From contig CAVTUH010000001.1 in assembly GCA_963737835.1 (NCBI GenBank), positions 1,178,001-1,242,000 on the forward strand: a DNA stretch of 64,000 nt, given 5' to 3'. Each line of letters starts with the position of its first letter. Position 1 is the stretch's first letter. This DNA comes from Palsa-1248 sp963737835. GTDB lineage: Bacteria; Gemmatimonadota; Gemmatimonadetes; Gemmatimonadales; Gemmatimonadaceae. Both the position numbers and the translations under genes were made by a program. This document shows, in pieces, positions 29,613 to 38,034 of this stretch. The notes beneath the pieces are model-generated. The model saw nothing but the letters and a program-made list of their open reading frames with translations. It had not been told where the DNA came from and searched no databases.

Positions 29613-29780
29613 GTGCACTCCCTGAGCGTAGCTCGGTGGCTGGTGGTGCACCGGGTCGGCGACTCCGGCGCTGACTACGTGGCCGAGACTATTCACGTCG
29701 AGCCAGATCAACTCGCCGCCTTCGACATCGAACACGGGTCGACTGTCGACGTTGTCCGTGCGAGGACGGTGAGCCGCTAG

Positions 29781-31229
29781 TCAGCTCTGACACAACGCTC
29801 TCGTCGGCGTTGGCTGCCAGAAGTCGCAGCGCCAAAACGGGACCCCCGGCTCATCGAAGTCGCCGTGGCGATTTGGCTTGTCGCGATGCTTCCCATATCC
29901 GTGGCCATCGCGATAGCCGAACGCTTTGAAGTGTACCTGGCCGCGCACGGAGTCCGGGATGATGCTGCTCGCGACGATCACGTTGTTCCACTTCCCGACC
30001 ACCCTATCGAGTCCGGTTTCCGGCGAGGACAAATATCCGTCGACCCACTCGAGCAAGCTGCCGTCCGGCGCGAGGTCCGCCAGGTAGGACTCGCGGCGTT
30101 CGCTGATCGGATGCAGCATCACGTTGTAGAAGCGGGTCTCGTGATGTGCCTCGAGATATGGCAGCACGTCAATGGCGAACTCGCGGATCAATGCCGCCGC
30201 GCCCATGAACACGATCGACGAAATCGGCAGGCGTGGGTGCGTCCGGATGGCTTCCGACGCCACGATGGTGCCCATGCTGTGGCCGATGACGGTCACCCTG
30301 TAATGTCGCGTCGAGTCCGCGTTTGCGAGCCCGACGAGCGAATCGAGCAACACGGCAACCGCGCCGGTCGGCGGCAGGTAGTGGGCCGAGCTGTCGACGG
30401 CCCGCCACTCACCGGTCGCACGGTACATCAGCTGGGTGCGTCGGTGCATGACCTGCCAGCCGGGTGTACCCACCCAATCGATCGCAAAGGTGCCGAGCAT
30501 CTTGAACGGGATGAACACGAGACTGGCGAAGCGCGCCACATCCTCGAGCGTGGTCGCATGGTACTCACCGATCGACAACGCAATGGCCCCGGGATGGGCG
30601 CCCGTGCCCGGGACGAGGACGGAATCCATCGCCGCCGTGAGCTGCTGCGCGCCTTGCTGCACGCGGTCCGGATAATCACTCTCGACGAAGCGGGACGCCT
30701 GTCCGTACCAGACGACCGGTGCCCGCGTCGCCGCCCGCCCGACGTCGGCCAGCAGGTACAACGGGGTCGTCAACAGGACGACCACCGGCCGCGTTTCCCG
30801 CTCTCCTTGCCTGATCGACGTCAAGTGCTCGAGATACGAGCTCTCGAGCGCTGATTCCCAGTTGATCGCGATCGGATAGACATCCCGTTGCGTCGAGTCG
30901 GCCACAATGTCGTGCACGATGCGACGCGTCAGCTCGAATCCCGTGCTGAGTGGCACCAACCCGCCGTGGACCCACACCAGGATCTGATGCTTGCCACTCG
31001 CGCGCACGGCATCGAGCATCTCGTGCAGGTACGCGCCGTACTCCTGGGGACCGAGTTGCACGCCGCCGGAGTCGACGCGCGGCGCGAGCGGTCTGCCATC
31101 ATGGTCGACAAAGATCGAGTGTTGCTTGAGGCCGGTGTCGGCCGGCGCGATCGGCTGCAGCCTGGCGTGCACGCAGCCGCTGACCGCGAGCGCGAGCAGA
31201 GCGGCGGTGAGTCGGGACAAGCGGCGCAA
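29781..31229 (-). CDS. Lipoprotein with alpha/beta-hydrolase (lipase-like) domain
   Basis: The N-terminus (LTAALLALAVSGCVHARL) is a lipobox signal, so the mature protein should be acylated at the cysteine and membrane-bound. The body resembles a cytoplasm-independent lipase/esterase fold: VWVHGGLVPLSTGFEL has the oxyanion HGG region and VTVIGHSMGTIVASEAI the nucleophile elbow G-H-S-M-G. Long inserts surround the core. The 482-residue protein fits poorly characterised bacterial alpha/beta hydrolases. The enzyme activity is unknown. Confidence 0.75.
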   Translation of the reverse strand: MRRLSRLTAALLALAVSGCVHARLQPIAPADTGLKQHSIFVDHDGRPLAPRVDSGGVQLGPQEYGAYLHEMLDAVRASGKHQILVWVHGGLVPLSTGFELTRRIVHDIVADSTQRDVYPIAINWESALESSYLEHLTSIRQGERETRPVVVLLTTPLYLLADVGRAATRAPVVWYGQASRFVESDYPDRVQQGAQQLTAAMDSVLVPGTGAHPGAIALSIGEYHATTLEDVARFASLVFIPFKMLGTFAIDWVGTPGWQVMHRRTQLMYRATGEWRAVDSSAHYLPPTGAVAVLLDSLVGLANADSTRHYRVTVIGHSMGTIVASEAIRTHPRLPISSIVFMGAAALIREFAIDVLPYLEAHHETRFYNVMLHPISERRESYLADLAPDGSLLEWVDGYLSSPETGLDRVVGKWNNVIVASSIIPDSVRGQVHFKAFGYRDGHGYGKHRDKPNRHGDFDEPGVPFWRCDFWQPTPTRALCQS

Positions 31230-31311
31230 TTGGTAGGTGAGGGGTGACGACGCTAAGAAACTGCGCGCGTCGCCCCCGAAGCGCCACCACCGACCCGTCG
31301 CGCGCGGTGAG

Positions 31312-32424
31312 CTACGGCGCAGCCGGTTGCTCGAGGAACGCGCGGATGTGCGAATTCAGAAAGGCCGCATCGGCCGAATCCGGGGCTGCGCCGGCCGGAT
31401 GACCCCAGAGCGAAGGAATCGGCTCGAAGTCTACGCGTGGGATGAACTGTCGCTCGTACCTGGCGTCGCCGATCGGGAAATAGAGGTCTGTCTCCGACGG
31501 CATGTACAGTACGGGCACCGAGATCGAGCGAAGCGCGCGCTCGACATCGCCATTGAAGCCCGGGGTCGTTCCCACGTCGTGGCGTTCCCACGTGCGCGCC
31601 TGCAGGATGTAATCGTTTGCGTCCTGGCCTTCGAAGCCCTTGACAATGTGGGCCAGCGCATCGGTCGCTGACGTAGGCGGTGGTGTCATCGAACGCCACA
31701 GCTCCCGACGCCACCATTCCTGCGAGAACAGCCATCCGGCCCACACGGTGCCGAACGCTCGAAGGCCGCGTACCGGCTCCTGGGTGTAGTCGCCGTCTCG
31801 GAAGTTCTCGTCGGCCTCGAGGGCGGCAATCTGACCCTCGAGACGGACGACACCGTGCGCGTAGCATTTCGCGGTCCCGGATGTGGCGACAATGCGATCC
31901 ATAAAGCTCGGGTGGCTCACCGCCCACTGGAACGCCTGCTCCGCACCCATTGAGAAGCCAATGACGGCCTTGAGATGTGTGATGCCCAGACTGCTCAACA
32001 TCTCGGCAACGGCGGCGACGTTGTCGCGGATCGTGGTCACCGGAAACCGCGGGCCATGAAACGGTTCCGGAGTATTGCTCGGCGACGACGAATGGCCGTT
32101 GCCGAACATCTCCGTCGCGATCAGGAAATAGCGCGTGGTGTCGAGTGCGAGCGTCGGGCCGATCAACCAGTCGTAGCCGTGGTGGTCGGCCATGTAGTGC
32201 GACGGGAGCAGAATGGCGTTGTCGCGTCGAGGACTCAGGTGGCCATACGTGGCGTAGACGAGCGTCGCGTTGGGCAGCGTGACGCCGCTCTCGAGACGGA
32301 AGCCCTTGAGCTCGTACGTATGATGGCTCGACCGGTCGGGGGCCGGCTGACCGTGCGCGCGGCCCGCACACCCTGCGACCAGCGCCATACCGACGCCGGC
32401 GAACCGTCGCCACCGATCGCTCAT
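31312..32424 (-). CDS. Exported alpha/beta hydrolase of the homoserine-acetyltransferase-like (MetX) group
   Basis: A signal or lipoprotein-like leader (FAGVGMALVAGCAGRAHG) precedes a MetX-like alpha/beta fold: FRLESGVTLPNATLVYATYG, NAILLPSHYMADHHGYDWL, the nucleophile elbow AVIGFSMGAEQAFQWA, and the Asp region VLYMPSETDLYFPIGD. True MetX proteins are cytosolic acetyltransferases, so the leader argues for a different acyl substrate outside the cytoplasm. The expected final histidine lies in PSLWGHPAGAAPD. The start at 32424 follows AGGGGAA. The gene ends the minus-strand hydrolase run before the tRNA-Pro gene. Confidence 0.8.
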   Translation of the reverse strand: MSDRWRRFAGVGMALVAGCAGRAHGQPAPDRSSHHTYELKGFRLESGVTLPNATLVYATYGHLSPRRDNAILLPSHYMADHHGYDWLIGPTLALDTTRYFLIATEMFGNGHSSSPSNTPEPFHGPRFPVTTIRDNVAAVAEMLSSLGITHLKAVIGFSMGAEQAFQWAVSHPSFMDRIVATSGTAKCYAHGVVRLEGQIAALEADENFRDGDYTQEPVRGLRAFGTVWAGWLFSQEWWRRELWRSMTPPPTSATDALAHIVKGFEGQDANDYILQARTWERHDVGTTPGFNGDVERALRSISVPVLYMPSETDLYFPIGDARYERQFIPRVDFEPIPSLWGHPAGAAPDSADAAFLNSHIRAFLEQPAAP

Positions 32425-32555
32425 GCTGGGATTCCCCTGGGTTCGTGGGTGGCGTACCGCCAGCGCCACTACCATCTGCTGACGGTCCAGCGGTAACCGC
32501 AAGGGCGCCGGGGGATCGGTGGGTGGGGCGCCGGGTCCGGAGCGTATGGCGCTGG

Positions 32556-32584
32556 TTGTCCCGGCACGGGGCTGCGCCTACGTT
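32556..32584 (+). promoter_or_regulatory. Candidate promoter of the tRNA-Pro gene
   Basis: TTGTCC (32556-32561) and TACGTT (32579-32584) are separated by 17 bp. The tRNA begins 18 bp downstream of the -10, a normal distance for a short 5' leader. The match is moderate. Confidence 0.5.
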
Positions 32585-32602
32585 TCCTCGGACACCGGTG
32601 AA

Positions 32603-32676
32603 CGGGACGTAGCGCAGCCCGGTAGCGCACCTGAATGGGGTTCAGGGGGTCGCGGGTTCAAATCCCGCCGTCCCGA
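32603..32676 (+). tRNA. tRNA-Pro (anticodon GGG)
   Basis: A complete cloverleaf can be folded. The acceptor stem is CGGGACG with CGTCCCG (perfect), followed by the discriminator A at 32676. The D arm has GCGC pairing around AGCCCGGTA. The anticodon stem is CCTGA/TCAGG with loop ATGGGGT, giving anticodon GGG with T at position 33. The T arm is GCGGG-TTCAAAT-CCCGC. C1-G72 is typical of proline tRNAs. No CCA is encoded. The 3' part is duplicated at 42251-42296, and a hairpin repeat begins at the next base. Confidence 0.95.
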
Positions 32677-32678
32677 TT
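32633..32678 (+). repeat. Candidate attachment site (tRNA-Pro 3' segment, copy 1)
   Basis: The 46 bases from the anticodon loop to two bases past the tRNA recur perfectly at 42251-42296. Duplication of a tRNA 3' end is the classical footprint of tyrosine-recombinase integration. This copy belongs to the intact tRNA. Confidence 0.8.
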
Positions 32679-32842
32679 TTGGCCCGCACAGCGGGCCAAA
32701 ATAGAGAGGAGCGACACAGAAAGGAGAAAGGAGACACAGAGCTTGGGCGGCCTGGATAACAAGTGCGCCAGGAGGCCGCGCTCCTCGGTCTCCTTTCTCC
32801 TTTCACCTTTCTGCACTGACGCCACGGTGACGCTCACAGGCA
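32677..32842 (+). repeat. Double-hairpin repeat, copy A (adjacent to tRNA and four-helix gene)
   Basis: The first hairpin is a perfect 11-bp stem with a three-base loop (32677-32687 with 32691-32701, arm TTTTGGCCCGC), which also serves as a plausible terminator for the tRNA. The second has a 16-bp perfect basal stem (32720-32735 with 32788-32803, arm AAAGGAGAAAGGAGAC) and an inner GCGGCC/GGCCGC stem. A tail CTGCACTGACGC follows near 32811-32822. Copies B (53961), C (62038), D (55404) and E (56433) share this layout. The four-helix-bundle gene begins directly after the tail. Confidence 0.85.
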
Positions 32843-33226
32843 GTGTTGCGCGCCGTGGCGTTCTCATTCGAGAGGTTGTTGGTCTACCAGAAAAGTGTCG
32901 CTTTCGCGGATGCGGTGTGCACGGCCACCCGCCGATTCCCACGCGGCTACTATTTCCTGGCCGATCAGCTGAATCGCGCCGCTTTGTCGATCGCTACCAA
33001 TCTCGCCGAGGGGAATGGCCGATTCACCATCGCTGATCGGCGCAACTTCTTCGGCATCGCACGGGGGAGCGTGCGAGAATGTGTCCCCCTTCTCGAGATC
33101 GCGCTGCGTCGACGGGTGTTTCCCGCGGCTGACCACGAACGGCTGCGCGCTGATCTCGAGGAAATCTCCCGAATGGTCTCAGGCCTCATCAAGGGCCTCG
33201 ACCGACGCCAGCGGGAGCAGCCCTAG
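32843..33226 (+). CDS. Four-helix-bundle protein (23S rRNA IVP/S23 family)
   Basis: A 127-residue all-helical protein with the family's opening (FERLLVYQKSVAFADAV), followed by LADQLNRAALSIATNLAEG and FFGIARGSVRECVPLLEIA. These match the four-helix-bundle family (TIGR02436/PF05635 type). Its members include proteins encoded in 23S rRNA intervening sequences and the Avd accessory protein of diversity-generating retroelements. The stand-alone members have no settled function. The start is a GTG at 32843 without a clear ribosome binding site, and a second in-frame GTG is at 32855. The gene lies between a hairpin repeat and a 23-bp sequence (33227-33249) that in copy B follows the hairpin directly, so the gene looks like cargo of the repeat. 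Confidence 0.85.
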   Translation: MLRAVAFSFERLLVYQKSVAFADAVCTATRRFPRGYYFLADQLNRAALSIATNLAEGNGRFTIADRRNFFGIARGSVRECVPLLEIALRRRVFPAADHERLRADLEEISRMVSGLIKGLDRRQREQP

Positions 33227-33249
33227 TGTAGCGCTGGCCCGTGGTCCGC
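33227..33249 (+). repeat. Distal flank shared with hairpin copy B
   Basis: TGTAGCGCTGGCCCGT starts on the base after the four-helix stop codon and is identical at 54127-54142; 21 of 23 bases match if extended. In copy B only about 20 bases separate it from the hairpin tail, whereas here about 400 bases of gene intervene. Confidence 0.7.
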
Positions 33250-33295
33250 CCTACACCTAGCTTGGAGCGCAGTCGTCCACGCTCTGGAGCTCTGG

Positions 33296-35955
33296 GTGGC
33301 AGCTTCTTCTGTCGACGGCTTCCTGCAGGACCTATCTCCCGACAGTTACACGGTCGAGCGGGAGTTGGGCCGCGGCGGTATGGCTACCGTGTTCGCCGTG
33401 CGGGATACCAAGCACGGCCGCCGGGTGGCCCTCAAGGTGCTGCGGCCCGAGCTCGCCGCCAGCCTCGGTGCGGAGCGGTTCCGGCGCGAGATCACGTTAG
33501 CGGCGAGTCTCCAGCACCCGCACATCGTCTCCGTTTACGATTCCGGCCAGACGCCGTCGGGCGCGTTGTGGTTCACGATGCCGCTCATCGAGGGTGAGTC
33601 GTTACGCGACCGGTTGCGCCGACAACACCAGCTCTCGGTCGAGGACGCGGTGCGAATCACGCGCGAGGTCGCGCTCGCGTTGGATTATGCGCATCGGCAT
33701 GGCGTGATCCATCGGGACATCAAGCCGGAGAACATACTGCTCGTGGGTGGGCAGGCGATGGTGGCGGATTTTGGCGTCGCGCGGGCGCTCGCCGAGTCGG
33801 TGCCGGGGGAGACGCTGACTGCGACGGGGATCGCGGTGGGCACACCCGCTTATATGAGTCCCGAGCAAGCCGCGGGAGAGAAGGCGCTCGATCCGTCGAC
33901 CGACATCTACAGCCTGGGCGCCGTGTGTTACGAGATGCTCACGGGTGAGCCCCCGTTTCCAGGACCGACGGCGCAGGCCATTGCGGCGAAGATGCGCGCT
34001 GGGGAGGTGCCGTCGATCCGCCGCGTGCGGCCGAGCGTGCCGGAGGGGGTCGAGGACGTGGTGCGGAAGGCGCTGGCCCCAGTGCCGGCGGATCGGTACG
34101 CCACCGCTGGGGATTTCGCGAAAGCACTGGAGACTGCGGAGCGCGCTGCCTTCGGGTCAGGTAGCCGAGTTGCTGCGGTACGCACGCGGCGCCGCTGGTC
34201 AATGGTGGCAGCTGGAATACTGGGATTGGTGATGGTCGTTGGAGCGTCCGTGTTCTGGAGAACGCGTCAGGGAGGCCCGTCAACGGCCGTGGGGCCGGTC
34301 CGCATTGCGGTGCTCCCCTTCGACAACCTCGGAGACTCGGCCGACAACTATTTCGCCGACGGCATCACCGACGAAGTTCGCGGTAAGCTGGCTGCGCTCC
34401 CTGCTCTCGAAGTGATTTCGAGCGCCACCTCGAATCAGTATCGCCGCACCACCAAGCCGCAGGAAGAAATTGGTCGTGAGCTCAGGGTGCGCTATCTCCT
34501 GGTTGGCCGCGTCCGCTGGAGCAAGCCGCAGAATGGAGCGAGCCGGGTGCGTGTGGAGCCTGAGCTGGTGCAGGTCATCGACGTGAGGAGCCCGACGAGT
34601 AGGTGGGAAGCGCCCTTCGACGCACCGCTGACCAATGTCTTTCAGGTTCAGAGCGACATCGCCCGGCAGGTTGCATCCGCGCTGCAAGTGAGGTTGACCC
34701 CCGCTGCACAGCAGACGCTGTCCATGCGTCCCACGCAGAACCTCGACGCTTATGTGGCTTATCTACGCGGCGAGGAGGTCTCGCGAATTGGGGACGATGC
34801 TGGCAGTGTCCGACGCAGGATCGGAGCTTACCGACAAGCCGTCAGCCTGGATACCGGCTTTGCTCTCGCCTGGGCAGGGCTTTCGCGGTCCTATACTCTC
34901 TTGATGCTTATCGATCCGTCGCCAGTTGTACATGACTCCGCGCGCATAGCAGCAGAGAGGGCGTTGATGTTGGCTCCCGATTTACCGGAAGCACTGGAGG
35001 CCATGAGTGTTTATTACAACGAAGTGGAGCGGAATTACCCTCGCGCGCTAACGCTCGACTCGATTGCCCTCGAGCGTGCGCCGAATAATGCGGGCCTGCT
35101 GTACGCGGCTGGGCTCACAGACTTGTTTGCAAGTCGCCCGGACGCGGCGGTTGCGCGCCTCGAGCGAGCCACCACTCTTGACCCGCGTTTCGCTGAAGCC
35201 TTCTTCATCCTCGGCGCTTCCTACCTCTGGCTTCGTCGCGGTGAGGAAGCACGTGTGGCGTATGACCGCGCCATTGCACTTGAGCCAGCGGCACTGCGGT
35301 ACATACAAAATCGCGCCGCCGCATCAATGTGCGACGGCGACCTCGCTGGGGCGCGAGCAGTACTACACGCCGTTCCGGCAACCGTCAACGAAGGCGAGCT
35401 TGTCGCCTACCTAGCCGCGAACAGCGGCGTCGGCGATGAGGCTTGGATTCTTGATAGTGCGCAGGAGCAGGTGTTGTTGAGCCTTGGCCCGTCGTCCTTC
35501 GACAACGATTCGGGCACTTGGGCGATGGTATTCGCGCAACAGTACGCGTTCCACCACGACGACTTGCGATCAGGCACCTATGCCCAGAGGGCCCTGCCGG
35601 CGCTCGAGGCCAACGTGAAGCGAGCTCCGGATAACGCAAGCCAGCACCTTCTGCTCGGGTTGGCGCTGGCTTATGTCGGTGACAAAGACGGAGCTATTCG
35701 CGAGGGAGAGCGTGGCGCTGCCCTTCTACCTGTGACCAAGGACGGTCTCTTCGGCCAATTATTCAGCTCGAACTCGCTACGATTTACGCGCGCGTTGGCA
35801 AGCAGCAAAAAACTCTCGACGTGCTCGACTCGCTTTCTAGGATTCCCTTCTGTCCCCTCGGGAGCCTGCGTATAGACCCACGCTTCGCGTCATTGCGCGG
35901 CAATCCGCGGCTCGAGAAAATAATCGCCACCTCGACCGCTGGACCAGCCCGATAG
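33296..35955 (+). pseudogene. PknB-type Ser/Thr kinase with TPR sensor tail, one frameshift near the 3' end
   Basis: This is a membrane-anchored protein kinase. The N-terminal kinase domain has the glycine loop RELGRGGMATVFAVRD, VALKVL, HRDIKPENILL, DFG in VADFGVARAL, and YMSPEQAAGE. A transmembrane helix (MVAAGILGLVMVVGASVFW) is near residue 310. The outer part begins with a FlgO/TolB-like segment (IAVLPFDNLGDSADNYFADG) and then has several TPR-like helix pairs. At about 35755-35765 the frame is lost. The other frame continues as IQLELATIYARVGKQQ and ends LRGNPRLEKIIAT..., a typical C-terminus for this family, with TAG at 35953-35955. The start is a GTG at 33296 after GGAG. A 130-bp repeat linked to recombinase relics begins 14 bases after the stop. 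Confidence 0.85.
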
Positions 35956-35969
35956 GAGGGGCACGCTTG

Positions 35970-36100
35970 GTCCGTTTGGTAGTCCGTTTCTCCCGGCAAA
36001 GTCCGTCATTCTGGGTTGTGAACTCCCTGTGCCGATGCCCGATTTCAGCGAGCTAAGCGGCAGGTTGCCGTACTTTGGTCCCCCTGAGATCGAATGGGGT
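35970..36100 (+). repeat. 130-bp repeat, copy 1 (recombinase-associated)
   Basis: This segment resembles 42132-42259 over its whole length, with shared blocks such as GTCCGTTTCTCCCGGCAAA and TGCCGTACTTTGG, and ends in GAATGGGGT, the first bases of the tRNA-derived repeat. It contains two GTCCGTTT units 12 bp apart. A tyrosine-recombinase relic lies just beyond it, as at the second copy. Confidence 0.75.
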
Positions 36101-36140
36101 GCACGGGTGCGCTTGTTCAAGCGCTCTGTTCAGCATTGAT

Positions 36141-36320
36141 CTACAACCACTTACGGGTCGAAGTGCTCAGGTCGTTGTCCCTTTCGTAGTCCGTTTCTCG
36201 CGAAGTGGCCGCAATCACGGAGGTGTTTCGCAACTTCCGCTCCTCGGCCGTCACGGCGAGAAGCGCGACGCTTGTGGCTTGTTGATAGCACCGTAGTAGC
36301 GTTGCAGTGTCGCGCCATCC
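36141..36320 (-). pseudogene. C-terminal relic of a tyrosine recombinase (integrase)
   Basis: Reading the minus strand from 36320 gives GWRDTATLLRCYQQATSVAL, then LAVTAEERKLR, and a stop at 36143-36141. The active-site tyrosine lies in CYQQ. The same stretch occurs in the relic at 42938-43156, with G-W-x-D-x-x-T-L-L-x-C-Y-Q-Q-A-T and E-E-R-K-L-R in common. Upstream the frame reads into a stop, and the catalytic Arg and His boxes are absent, so only the last 60 residues survive. Confidence 0.8.
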
Positions 36321-36757
36321 ACCGGTCGAACTATGTTCGGTCTGCTAGTTTGCCGTCCCATTGATGAACTGAAGCTGATTGGGAGTCCAACAGTTTCCCA
36401 TCCGGGAATCCGGCGATGGACCAACTGGCTACTAGCGGGCGCGCTGGTGAGGGAAGATCTAAACGCGTCGGACGCGGCGTGGCGCGACGACTTCGAACGC
36501 GCTGCTCATAACCGGATGAAACCTCCGGCCAAGACGGCGGAGCGGTGGCGGAGGGAGCGAGGTCGATAAGAGAGCCGCCAGCGCGAGGGCGTGGGCCGAC
36601 TCCGCGTGTGATTCTCCGCGGCGATGTCAGCCGGGCCGCATGCACCGCTTACGCCGTCAGTTGTGCGCGACCTCCTGACCGAGCACTGAATCGCCGTTGA
36701 CGCGGCTCGCGCTCGAACTCTGGCGATGCAGACGATGAGCAGTGACGGTAATGGCCT
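36321..36757. other. Intergenic stretch in the accessory zone, nothing recognised
   Basis: Base composition is less GC-rich than the flanks. Short open frames exist on both strands, but none shows a known motif or a convincing ribosome binding site. It may be decayed coding sequence. Confidence 0.4.
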
Positions 36758-37471
36758 TCACGGCTTGCCTTTGGCTGCCGCTGCACTGTCCGCCTTCCGC
36801 TTGGGTTCCCTCGCTTCATACTGGCTGATAAGGTCTGCTGTACTGCCTGGCGTCGGCGGGATTGCTTGCGCCTCGTCGGCCTTGGCCTTGTCAAGCTCGC
36901 CGTTGAAGGTCCTTTCCTCGGCAGCCTGTCTATGCCCGGCCATCATTTGCTGATAGCTGGCCTGAGAGCGCGCAGCTCGCTCTTCCTCCTGCTGCCGTGC
37001 GTCGTCAGCCACGCGCTGCTCATTAGCTGCCCGTTCCTCGTCGGCCCGGCGCTGCTCATCGGCGCGTTCGTGTTCGTAGGCGGCCTGCTGTCTCTCGTAT
37101 GCGGCGTGCTCCTTCTCGTAGGCCTCTCGATCAGCGTCCGCCTGCCGCTGGGCCTCGCTCTGCCGTTGCTGCTCCGCCGCCTGCTCCTCATCTGCCCTGC
37201 GCTGTTCCGCGACACGCTCTCGTTCACGGGCATCCGAACCGTCGGTCCCTGAGCAAGCCCCAGTAGTATTGCCCGCGGCCTGGCATATTTGGATGATCGC
37301 CTTGTCTTGCGACTGGCCGACGGCTGTGACCGGCACGAGGAAGGCCGCCACTAGGAGATCTTGCGCATTTCGTCTTCCTATTACCAGGAGACCATCAGGA
37401 TATTCAACCGTAGTGGCTTTGGCGGTGATGGTAGTCACCAGCATTGGATGCTCAGGTGCAGGCGCTGCCAC
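36758..37471 (-). CDS. Coiled-coil protein rich in Glu, Arg, Gln and Ala
   Basis: The first 70 residues include a hydrophobic stretch (DLLVAAFLVPVTAVGQS) that could be a signal peptide or membrane anchor, and two cysteines. Residues about 78-200 are a long charged helix with heptad-like repeats (QRRADEEQAAEQQRQSEAQ, AYERQQAAYEHERADEQRR), followed by a glycine/proline-containing tail. Such proteins act as structural or tethering factors; no specific function can be assigned. The lower GC content and position inside the tRNA-bounded zone fit acquired DNA. Confidence 0.6.
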   Translation of the reverse strand: MAAPAPEHPMLVTTITAKATTVEYPDGLLVIGRRNAQDLLVAAFLVPVTAVGQSQDKAIIQICQAAGNTTGACSGTDGSDARERERVAEQRRADEEQAAEQQRQSEAQRQADADREAYEKEHAAYERQQAAYEHERADEQRRADEERAANEQRVADDARQQEEERAARSQASYQQMMAGHRQAAEERTFNGELDKAKADEAQAIPPTPGSTADLISQYEAREPKRKADSAAAAKGKP

Positions 37472-38034
37472 GGCTGCCTCTCCTCACACTAGGCGTGATA
37501 GTTTGGGCGCAAGCGGTGATAGGCGAGTAACGCCTGCCGCGGGCCGGCCGTCTGAAGGACAGCCTTTTGCTAGGCCAACGCATGTTCAGTCGTTGGTCGC
37601 TGCCTGTTCTCGCCGCACTGACTCACACGGTGAGAGCTCAATCGTCTGTCCAGATGGAGCGCACAACTTCGCGATCGCTTTCGACCGCGGAGAGGCGGGC
37701 GGTCATTTCGGGGACGAAGGATCCGCCTAAATGATCGGTGGGTCAGATTGATTGGTGGGGTGGCCACCGTCGGGCCGAGATTCTGTCGTGTCCCTTGGCT
37801 GACGCCGAGGGACCTGCGCGGTCCATGTTCGACTTTCTACCGACTCAGAACAGAGCGTCTGCGACCGGCCCGCCGGCTCGCAATGAGGAGGACGCGGTCT
37901 CGATACGATCGAGCGCCTCGATGCTTGCGCTCGCTTCTCGTATCACAAGCGCGCGCAGCCGATTGTCTCACCCCCAGGGGAGGTGAAATCCGGCTTCGCC
38001 CGTGGCGCGATCGCGTCGTTGCCTTACCTTCGCA
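37472..38034. other. Intergenic stretch of about 560 bp without recognisable genes
   Basis: No frame on either strand has family motifs. GGGGAGGTGAA near 37976-37986 resembles a ribosome binding site but is too far from either candidate start of the following gene. I see no promoter I would defend. Confidence 0.4.

Noticed and set aside
36331..36645. A 104-residue minus-strand frame overlapping the first recombinase relic
   Set aside because: It lies in a different frame from the clear G-W-x-D...C-Y-Q-Q match, has biased Arg/Ser/Pro composition and no motif.
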